DNA from: Chlamydiia bacterium
GTDB lineage: Bacteria; Chlamydiota; Chlamydiia; Chlamydiales; FEN-1388
Direction of reading: 5' to 3'
NCBI GenBank assembly: GCA_023269335.1
Contig: JAHFTM010000055.1
Span: 1 to 9,006 of the forward strand
Length of the DNA: 9,006 nucleotides
Shown: piece after piece, positions 1-5,421 of the stretch
Numbering within the stretch: the first letter of the stretch is position 1
Layout of the letters: each line of letters begins with the position of its first letter
Made by a program: the position numbers and the translations under genes
Notes under the pieces: generated by a model
The model's database searches: none
What the model was told of the DNA's origin: nothing
The model's input: the letters and a program-made list of their open reading frames with translations, nothing else

Positions 1-347
1 ATCAGTCGATTGACAAAGTTCATTCCTGAATTGATGAGCCCAGCCTTTTTATGTTCAGTAAGAAAGGCTTCAGTATCTGCCTGTGTCACCACTCCATCAT
101 GGTTGATATCGAGGGCTTGAAAGCGTTCTTCCAGCATTTTTTTAGAGACTGAGCTATCATTTGTCAGCTCATTATTTTTTAAGGGTGAAAAAAGCTCAAA
201 AAAATCGGGCCCTTTTTTTGCGACAACGCCTAGCGAAAACATTTCTAGCTGCCCGGCGAAAGTAAAGAGCAGAGAAGTGATCAAGGTGACGGTAAGTAGA
301 AAAATATACTGAGGCTTTGCAAAAGCTGTTCTAAAAAGTTCTTTCAT
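1..347 (-). CDS. Membrane protein with N-terminal TM helix and EF-hand loop (partial, 3' end missing)
   Basis: An open frame reads from an ATG at 347 to the left edge, giving 115 codons without a stop. The protein begins MKELFRTAFAKPQ. A single hydrophobic helix follows at residues about 13-33, then a polar segment. Residues 80-91 (DINHDGVVTQAD) are a textbook 12-residue EF-hand calcium loop: D1, N3, D5, G6, a hydrophobic residue at 8 and D12. It is flanked by the expected helices (FQALD before, EAFLTEH after). The positive N-terminus suggests that the EF-hand lies outside the cytoplasm. No clear Shine-Dalgarno precedes the ATG. The family cannot be settled from this fragment. I have a weak recollection of similar N-termini on chlamydial ABC exporter-like proteins, but nothing visible here proves it. 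It is divergent from the glycosyltransferase genes. Confidence 0.8.
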   Translation of the reverse strand, partial: MKELFRTAFAKPQYIFLLTVTLITSLLFTFAGQLEMFSLGVVAKKGPDFFELFSPLKNNELTNDSSVSKKMLEERFQALDINHDGVVTQADTEAFLTEHKKAGLINSGMNFVNRL

Positions 348-378
348 GGAGTGCTAAAATAGAGACTATAAAGAAGCA

Positions 379-407
379 ATTTTGCCTGATATTTTTACCC
401 ACGTCAA
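379..407 (-). promoter_or_regulatory. Candidate sigma66-type promoter of the left-edge membrane protein
   Basis: Read on the minus strand, TTGACG (407-402) and CAAAAT (384-379) are separated by 17 bp, about 32 bp upstream of the ATG at 347. The -35 matches the consensus in five of six positions and the -10 in four of six. It lies in the 107-bp divergent gap. I found no equally convincing promoter for the plus-strand gene at 455. Confidence 0.35.
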
Positions 408-454
408 GCTGTAGTTGCAATGTCGCTTGCTTATTTTGTCTTTTTAGGGTAAAA

Positions 455-1615
455 ATGGACGCAATTATGTTCTGTAAACATGGTTTTGTTATGCGCTATT
501 TTTATTCTTGTGCTCTTTGCTCTCTATTTTTTGCTGGCTTATTCCTCTTTTCATCTTGTAGTGACAGTTCTGGCCATAAAGGATTTGTCTATGTAGGCTT
601 TGATGAATCGGTCGGCGCAGAAAGAATCGGGAAAAAATATTTTCAAAGCCATGAACTTGACCAGAAGCGTTATGAACTTTGTAGCCATTTATGGGGAAAA
701 GAAGCGACCAAATCCTACCCCTTCAATACAAAAAATCCCGCCGAAAATGTCGTTTCAAAAATTCCTAAGATCATTCATCAAGTCTGGCTGAAGGAGGCTG
801 CCCTCCCCAAACATTTTAAACGCTATCGAACTTCCTGGAAAGACAAACACCCTGATTGGCAGTATCGCCTATGGACTCAAGAGAGTCTGAGTGAGCTTCC
901 ACAAGATATTCAAGAGCTCATCAAAATAGCTGATAACAGCTATGAAAAGGAGGACCTCGTACGCGCTGCCGTGCTCTATAAGTTTGGCGGTCTTTTTGTT
1001 GATTTTGAATTTGAGTGTTTAAAAGCAGTCGATGACTTTCATGCACATTATGATTTTTACACTGTGCTCGAACCTCCCCTTTTGCAGCCTCACTTCGATA
1101 GAGTGCTTCAGATTGGCACAGGTCTTGTAGGCGCCATTCCTACCCATCCGATTATCAAAAAATGGCAAGAAGAGATGAGGTTACGGCTACAAAGAAAATC
1201 ACTTGCTTTTGTAACTGTCAAAGAAAAAAATCTCTGGGCAACGTATGCCTCTTTTGGCGATGTTGTCGAAGAGGTAATTGCAAGGGATCCTCTCAATTGT
1301 GTTGTGCTCCCACCAACTTATGCCTATCCAATCAGCCCAAGATGGATTTACAGCTTTCATAAAACAGAGCATAAAAAAAAGAAAAGACCATCTAAAAGCG
1401 TCGCTCAAAAAATACTAGCTAAGCAAGAGCGCCCTCTTTTTTCAATGATCGAGCCTGAGTCTTTTGCTATCAATCATGCTGGCGGCACCTGGGGCAAAAG
1501 AAAAATGCAGCCCGATGAGCCAAGACAAATAGGCGTTCGAGAGGGGCTCAGTGAAAATCGTAAAATACCACCTGAGGTTACTGAAAGCAAAAATGTCCTT
1601 TCTACTAATGGATAA
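455..1615 (+). CDS. Lipoprotein-type exported GT32/DXD-family glycosyltransferase, paralogue 1 (divergent)
   Basis: This 386-residue protein has a hydrophobic export signal (residues about 14-34) ending in a lipobox-like FSS-C with Cys35, so it is probably a lipoprotein. The glycosyltransferase domain follows: IPKIIHQVW (103-111), HPDWQYRLW (132-140), EDLVR (166-170), KFGG (176-179), then VDFEFE (182-187), LPPTYAYP (285-292) and NHAGGTW (340-346). These are the landmarks of the DXD sugar-binding family (GT32, Gly_transf_sug), which transfers sugars from nucleotide donors. Two key features deviate: the DXD motif is D183-F-E185, and the Trp of the C-terminal H-x-W-x-x-T-W type motif is Ala342. 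The protein also lacks the coiled-coil tail of the next two paralogues. AGGG five bases before the ATG supports this start; Met13 would give a shorter signal but has no ribosome site. It overlaps the next gene. Substrate unknown. Confidence 0.85.
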   Translation: MDAIMFCKHGFVMRYFYSCALCSLFFAGLFLFSSCSDSSGHKGFVYVGFDESVGAERIGKKYFQSHELDQKRYELCSHLWGKEATKSYPFNTKNPAENVVSKIPKIIHQVWLKEAALPKHFKRYRTSWKDKHPDWQYRLWTQESLSELPQDIQELIKIADNSYEKEDLVRAAVLYKFGGLFVDFEFECLKAVDDFHAHYDFYTVLEPPLLQPHFDRVLQIGTGLVGAIPTHPIIKKWQEEMRLRLQRKSLAFVTVKEKNLWATYASFGDVVEEVIARDPLNCVVLPPTYAYPISPRWIYSFHKTEHKKKKRPSKSVAQKILAKQERPLFSMIEPESFAINHAGGTWGKRKMQPDEPRQIGVREGLSENRKIPPEVTESKNVLSTNG

Positions 1616-2711
1616 TCCGAAACGCAGCGCTTTTTTCAAAATTCCACTGCACCTACTTATTTTTTTTCTTGCGGTTTGTACAAGCTGTAGTCAGAACAAT
1701 GCTAAAGGTAAAAAACCACTTCCCCAAAATCTACTCGATGTTGACTTCGACCGCGCAATGGGTGGCAAAGATTACCCCGAGTATCGCAGACATTTTATTA
1801 ATGACGAGGCAAATGTACTTCTTTTTAAAAAGATCTATAAAGCCCACAAGCCCTCAAAAGTGCAGGCTGCAAAAGAGCCTAAGATTCCAAAGATTATCCA
1901 CCACATCTGGCTTGGCAAAAAAGAAATCCCTCGTCACCTGAACGACATTTCCGCAAGCTTTAAAAAGTTACATCCAGATTGGGAATACTATTTCTGGACC
2001 GATCAGCGCGTATCTGCATTTGATTTTGAACTTAAAACTCTTTTTTATAGCCAAACGACCCATGAAAAAAATGAATTGAAAAAAGATATTTTACGTGCTG
2101 AAATTCTGGATCGATTTGGCGGTATTGTTGTTGATCTTGATTTTGAACTTTTACAGCCACTAGACAGTCTCCATGCTAAATATGATTTTTATACGGCCTG
2201 CTTTGTCCCGCAAAAAGAAAATGAGAACATTCTTTCTTCAGCGCTTATAGCAGCACGTCCCGCTCATCCTCTCATCAAAGAGTGGAAAAAGGAGCTTTGT
2301 CTCCATCCCGAATCTTCTTTTGAAAAAGCTGTATGCTCAAAGCTTGCTGACCCTTTCGAAATGAATATCGTTTTTCCGGCAAGCTACTTTTATCCTATTA
2401 GCTCACAAGAGCTTGCGCTATGGATGAAGAGACGAGCAAGCCTTGTCAAAAGTTGTCTTCAATCACTTTTTGAATTTTTACATATCAAAAAGTCCATCCC
2501 ATTTACTAAAACAAAACCTGAAACCCTAGCTATCTATTACTGGGGAGGAACTCTTTTAAAAACGAATGAGGAGCATTTTAAGGAGCTTTATCAAGACCTC
2601 TTAGAAAAGCAACAAGAGCTGACTTACGATGTAAAGATACTGCAAGAGGAACTACAGCGATTACGACAAGAGAGCACAAAAGAGGCTTTTGTTAAGGGTG
2701 GAAAAATTTGA
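1551..2711 (+). CDS. Lipoprotein-type exported GT32/DXD-family glycosyltransferase, paralogue 2
   Basis: Second member of the tandem triad. A hydrophobic stretch (31-43) ends at CTS-C with Cys46 as the probable lipidated residue, followed by a short conserved segment VDFDRAMGG (64-72). The transferase domain has IPKIIHHIW (112-120), HPDWEYYFW (141-149), KKDILRAE (177-184), FGG (189-191) and an intact DXD in VVDLDFE (D195, D197), then FPASYFYP (275-282) and YYWGGT (329-334). Residues about 340-375 are heptad-like and probably a coiled coil. The start is uncertain. GTG at 1551 has a good GAGGGG ribosome site but gives a 45-residue leader and a 65-bp overlap with paralogue 1. ATG at 1593 or 1608 gives a leader of more usual length, as in the third copy, but without a good ribosome site. 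The overlap argues for co-transcription with paralogue 1. Donor and acceptor unknown. Confidence 0.88.
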   Translation: MKIVKYHLRLLKAKMSFLLMDNPKRSAFFKIPLHLLIFFLAVCTSCSQNNAKGKKPLPQNLLDVDFDRAMGGKDYPEYRRHFINDEANVLLFKKIYKAHKPSKVQAAKEPKIPKIIHHIWLGKKEIPRHLNDISASFKKLHPDWEYYFWTDQRVSAFDFELKTLFYSQTTHEKNELKKDILRAEILDRFGGIVVDLDFELLQPLDSLHAKYDFYTACFVPQKENENILSSALIAARPAHPLIKEWKKELCLHPESSFEKAVCSKLADPFEMNIVFPASYFYPISSQELALWMKRRASLVKSCLQSLFEFLHIKKSIPFTKTKPETLAIYYWGGTLLKTNEEHFKELYQDLLEKQQELTYDVKILQEELQRLRQESTKEAFVKGGKI

Positions 2712-2723
2712 AATTTTTTCCAC
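2698..2723. repeat. Inverted repeat across the 3' end of paralogue 2
   Basis: Arms GTGGAAAAA (2698-2706) and TTTTTCCAC (2715-2723) are perfect complements separated by 8 bases, and the stop codon of paralogue 2 lies in the loop. The transcript could form a 9-bp, mostly A-U hairpin. No T run follows the right arm, so it is a weak terminator at best. It overlaps the candidate -35 box for paralogue 3. Confidence 0.4.
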
Positions 2724-2737
2724 TTGAAATGTATGTT
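2708..2737 (+). promoter_or_regulatory. Candidate sigma66-type promoter of paralogue 3
   Basis: TTGAAA (2708-2713) and TATGTT (2732-2737) are separated by 18 bp and lie about 45 bp upstream of the ATG at 2783. The 71-bp gap, larger than the junction between paralogues 1 and 2, fits independent transcription of the third gene. The -35 box sits in the loop of the inverted repeat at 2698-2723. Confidence 0.35.
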
Positions 2738-2782
2738 ATGGTATCCTTTTAGCAATACAACAAAATTGATGGAACCTCACTT

Positions 2783-3928
2783 ATGAAAAACCAACAGTTT
2801 CTCTTTCTCCCTCTGGTTATTTGTGCAGCATTCTTCCTTTTTGCGGGCTGCTCGCAGAATTCTACTACAAATGAAAAAAATCAAGCCAACAGAGCAATTA
2901 TCGAAGTTGATTTTGATGCCTCAATGGGTAAAGGGACAAACGAATATGAATTCATATTCACAAATCAGGATGACATTACTCGTTATAAGGTTTTCAAAGC
3001 CCTCTATGAAAAAAATCTCCCTTCAAAAGTAGCTTTTAGTCCAGCTCCAAAAATTCCAAAAATTATTCACCAAATCTGGCTAGGCCCTAAATCACCCCCA
3101 CCTTATTTTGCTGCCTTTCGTGAAAAGTGGAAAGCACTGCACCCGGATTGGGAATATCATCTATGGACAGATGCTTCTTTAGATGATTTGGAGCTTGACT
3201 TGCGAGATCTCATCGATGCATCGCCAAACTACGCAGAAAAATCAGATATTTTACGTAGTGAGCTTTTGGAAAAATTTGGTGGCGTCTATTTTGATTGCGA
3301 CATGGAGTGCAACCATTTACTTGATGAGCTGCACCATAAGTATGACTTTTACATTGGCATAGAATATCCACATCAAATTGCAACGACCAATAACCGCGTT
3401 TGGGCGGGAATTTCAATTATGGCAGCAAGGCCAAACCACCCTATTTTCAAACGTTGGAAAGAGCACATTCGTAATCGTTGGAATCTTGTGAATGAGAATT
3501 ATTCCTCGCCTGTAGAAAAGGTCATTAACCACACCTACTTTCCTTTTACTTTCGCCCTCCTTGAAAAATATCAAGAAGACAACTTAACAAACGTTGTCTT
3601 CCCTGCGACCTATTTTTATCCGCTGACCGCAGCTTGCGCTTCAAAGAGAAGATCTCCTGTTCGCGGCTTTCGTGAGAAAATTTATGATTTCCTAGAAAAC
3701 ATTCATCTCAAAAAGCCTAGGGCTTTTTCTAAGGTCTATCCAGAGACACTTGCGACCCACTACTGGGGCAGTACATGGCAAAACACAACAAATGATCAGA
3801 TGAAAACCATGCAGCAGCAACTAGACTGTCTGAGGAAAGACTTTTGCGCCTTGCAGTACAAACTGTCACAGATGGAGCAAAAAGAGACCCCGCCTGTCTC
3901 ACGTGAACTACAAGCTGCCAAAAACTGA
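2783..3928 (+). CDS. Lipoprotein-type exported GT32/DXD-family glycosyltransferase, paralogue 3
   Basis: The most canonical of the three copies, 381 residues. A compact 22-residue signal peptide ends in LFAG-C (Cys23, Ser24 at +2), a good lipobox. A short segment shared with paralogue 2, EVDFDASMGK (41-50), follows. The transferase domain shows IPKIIHQIW (91-99), HPDWEYHLW (120-128), KSDILRSE (153-160), KFGG (164-167), an intact DXD in YFDCDME (D171, D173), AARPNHP (214-220), FPATYFYP (273-280) and HYWGSTW (326-332), the classic end motif of OCH1-like GT32 enzymes. Residues about 338-368 look coiled-coil. GATGGA, 9 bases before the ATG, is a plausible ribosome site. The stop codon falls at the first bases of the repeat array. 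The fold predicts a nucleotide-sugar-dependent, metal-binding transferase; the acceptor is unknown, and an export signal on such an enzyme suggests action outside the bacterial cytoplasm. Confidence 0.9.
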   Translation: MKNQQFLFLPLVICAAFFLFAGCSQNSTTNEKNQANRAIIEVDFDASMGKGTNEYEFIFTNQDDITRYKVFKALYEKNLPSKVAFSPAPKIPKIIHQIWLGPKSPPPYFAAFREKWKALHPDWEYHLWTDASLDDLELDLRDLIDASPNYAEKSDILRSELLEKFGGVYFDCDMECNHLLDELHHKYDFYIGIEYPHQIATTNNRVWAGISIMAARPNHPIFKRWKEHIRNRWNLVNENYSSPVEKVINHTYFPFTFALLEKYQEDNLTNVVFPATYFYPLTAACASKRRSPVRGFREKIYDFLENIHLKKPRAFSKVYPETLATHYWGSTWQNTTNDQMKTMQQQLDCLRKDFCALQYKLSQMEQKETPPVSRELQAAKN

Positions 3929-3940
3929 ATTAAAAAATAA

Positions 3941-4000
3941 ATCGCTTTCAGCGGCAGGATGATGCACACACTATTTCTTTATCCTGCCACCGAAGGTGAT
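3941..4000. repeat. Hairpin in array copy 0 (inner stem only)
   Basis: Arms 3941-3960 and 3981-4000 flank a 20-base loop; the core GGCAGGAT / ATCCTGCC is perfectly complementary. The outer left arm is absent because of the 13-bp deletion, so this copy forms only the inner 20-bp imperfect stem. Confidence 0.75.
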
Positions 4001-4038
4001 CTTGTATATCCTGTTTTTTATACTCTGAATTAAGAAAT

Positions 4039-4134
4039 AACAAGATGAGCAGGATCGCTTTCAGCGGCAGGATGATGCACACACTATTTCTTTATCCTGC
4101 CACCGAAGGTGATCTTGTATATCCTGTTTTTTAT
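4039..4134 (+). terminator. Long-stem intrinsic terminator candidate in array copy 1
   Basis: Left arm 4039-4073 and right arm 4094-4128 (35 nt each) are separated by a 20-nt loop. In the plus-strand RNA I count 26 Watson-Crick pairs, 5 G-U pairs and 4 mismatches. The right arm runs straight into a T run (six T in CTGTTTTTTA). This position and shape suit termination of the paralogue 3 transcript. Read on the minus strand the stem still forms (26 Watson-Crick, 3 wobble), but the following T tract is broken, so termination of the greA operon here is less certain. Confidence 0.55.
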
Positions 4135-4203
4135 ACTCTGAATTAAGAAATAACAAGATGAGCAGGATCGCTTTCAGCGGCAGGATGATCTATAAAGTGT
4201 TCA

Positions 4204-4800
4204 TTATTGTTTGTCTTGTTCCTGCCTATCCTTGAAAAGCTTTTCCCATCTGCCAAGATCTGTAAGTTCCGGAAGCTCCTGTTCCTCTTTACTCATCTTC
4301 TTTCTTTTCAACATACTAATAGCTGCCCTTTTGGGTACTTGAAGCTTTCTCTCTTCTTTTTTTGGCCCGCTCATTTTTATAGGTGCAGGCTGGGGCTTTT
4401 CAAACTTCTTTTTATGACATTTTTTTCGCAACATACTGAGAAACTCTTCAACTGACTTACTCTGTACTCCCAAACATTTTGCTCTGTGCTGCAAGTCGCG
4501 GTCAGAGGTTATGAGAAGTGCCTTTTTTGGGTTCGTAAGTTGACGGAAAGTGTGAATTAAATAGTCATCTGCAGTCTCTTTAAAAGATGTAAAAATAATT
4601 TCAAGTGAGCGGAAATGACCTCTTTTTGACTCATCGCTTTGCAAGGGTGCGTCAAAGACAATTGTCATCTGGAGATGCAGAAGACAGGCCTCTTTATCAA
4701 GCTCAACAATAAGCTTATGACGTAGCTCTTCTAAGCTTTTATGCTCAATCTGCCAGGCAGAACGAAATAAAAGATTGTAGCCGTCAATGTAGTAATGCAT
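4204..4800 (-). CDS. NYN-domain (YacP/Rae1-like) endoribonuclease
   Basis: This 198-residue protein opens with MHYYIDGYNLLF, the N-terminal signature of the NYN_YacP branch of PIN-like nucleases. The acidic positions expected for a metal-dependent RNase are visible: D6 with N9, D50 in IVFDAP, D78/D79 in TADDYLI, and D100/D102 in TSDRDLQ. The related Bacillus protein Rae1 (YacP) cleaves mRNA on translating ribosomes, so an RNA-decay role is the best guess. After the catalytic domain (about 1-125) comes a lysine-rich, low-complexity tail of about 70 residues that could bind RNA or ribosomes; such a tail is not needed by the fold. The gene starts 3 bases after the rdgB stop codon and is the last gene of the greA operon. 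Its 3' end meets the repeat array. The substrate is inferred only from the family. Confidence 0.85.
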   Translation of the reverse strand: MHYYIDGYNLLFRSAWQIEHKSLEELRHKLIVELDKEACLLHLQMTIVFDAPLQSDESKRGHFRSLEIIFTSFKETADDYLIHTFRQLTNPKKALLITSDRDLQHRAKCLGVQSKSVEEFLSMLRKKCHKKKFEKPQPAPIKMSGPKKEERKLQVPKRAAISMLKRKKMSKEEQELPELTDLGRWEKLFKDRQEQDKQ

Positions 4801-4803
4801 TTT

Positions 4804-5421
4804 CTACTGATGTGCTTGGAGAAGGGAAAGTACTCCAACAAGTTTTTCAAGCGCTTTTCTTCTATGAGAGATGCGATCTCGGACAGATGGAGCTAACTCC
4901 CCCAATGTTTTACTATAGTCATGTTTAATAAAGAGAGTATCAAACTCAAAGGTGATTTTACCACGCTCTTCTTCAGCTAAAACACCCTCTGTCCTACTTG
5001 TAGCCTTGTATAGAATGCCTTGCGGCGTGGCGATAGCTAGACAGCACTCAAGATAGGCTTGACGCTCAAGATCTTTAAACGACTTCATCTCTTCTAATAG
5101 CGCTCTTGTCTGCTTGGTTGCAGACTGATCTGTATGCTCATAGCGTCTCGTGAACTTTGCGCCCACTTTAGCAAGCGCTGGTACTATAATTCCAGAATCA
5201 TCGGCAAGTGTGACTTTATTAAGCGCTACTGCTACTGCTTGAGCTTTTTGCTTTGCATTTTCTTCAAATGAATCACCTGGAGCTTCTGTATGCAAGAGCT
5301 GCGGTTTATATGAGGGGAAATCATAAAGCGAAAGCACCTGGATAAATGGTGCAAGCTCACCTAAGGCGCACCTGAGCTCGCGCACTTTATGGCTGTTATT
5401 CGATGCGATCACTAATTCCAT
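4804..5421 (-). CDS. rdgB: Non-canonical purine NTP pyrophosphatase (RdgB/HAM1 family)
   Basis: RdgB/HAM1 enzymes hydrolyse dITP, ITP and XTP to monophosphates, keeping deaminated purines out of DNA and RNA in the cytoplasm. The 205-residue length is normal. Visible landmarks are IASNNSHKVREL (5-16) for the nucleotide loop, SFEENAKQKA (51-60), the DDSG motif at 74-77 followed by a hydrophobic strand, TRRY (91-94) in the usual SARY region, and SHRRKAL (185-191), the C-terminal base-recognition motif. The usual G-Y-D-P-x-F box reads FEFDTLF (158-164): the Asp is kept, but the Gly and Pro are not, a deviation worth noting. The start ATG shares one base with the greA stop (TAATG), which suggests translational coupling. 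The downstream NYN gene follows after 3 bases. Confidence 0.93.
   Translation of the reverse strand: MELVIASNNSHKVRELRCALGELAPFIQVLSLYDFPSYKPQLLHTEAPGDSFEENAKQKAQAVAVALNKVTLADDSGIIVPALAKVGAKFTRRYEHTDQSATKQTRALLEEMKSFKDLERQAYLECCLAIATPQGILYKATSRTEGVLAEEERGKITFEFDTLFIKHDYSKTLGELAPSVRDRISHRRKALEKLVGVLSLLQAHQ

Larger units (their letters stand above)
3925..4189. repeat. Tandem array of a 113-bp palindromic unit (three copies, outer two incomplete)
   Basis: Copy 0 (3925-4024, 100 bp) matches the unit except for one substitution and loss of 13 bases (CAAGATGAGCAGG). Copy 1 (4025-4137) is complete at 113 bp. Copy 2 (4138-4189) stops after 52 bp. Comparing 3941-4053 with 4054-4166 gives 113 of 113 identical bases, with a further 23 identical bases at 4167-4189. 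The array begins at the stop codon of paralogue 3 and ends 14 bp before the stop of the convergent NYN gene, so it is the entire intergenic region. The perfect identity suggests recent duplication or gene conversion. No ORF of note lies within it. Confidence 0.95.

Noticed and set aside
415..437. Promoter for paralogue 1 using TTGCAA and TATTTT
   Set aside because: The two hexamers are separated by only 11 bp, too short for a sigma66-type promoter.
2724..2747. Alternative promoter TTGAAA / TATCCT before paralogue 3
   Set aside because: The spacer is 12 bp; the pair at 2708-2713 and 2732-2737 with 18 bp is more plausible.
4039..4128. Strong strand asymmetry of the array hairpin as proof of RNA function on the plus strand
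   Set aside because: On recounting, the plus-strand RNA pairs 31 of 35 positions and the minus-strand RNA 29 of 35, because transitions give wobble pairs on one strand or the other. The difference is too small to argue from.
3941..4189. CRISPR-like array: a 23-bp sequence occurring three times at 113-bp intervals
   Set aside because: The two 90-bp intervals are identical to each other, there are no unique spacers, and the structure is explained by a tandem duplication of a palindromic unit.
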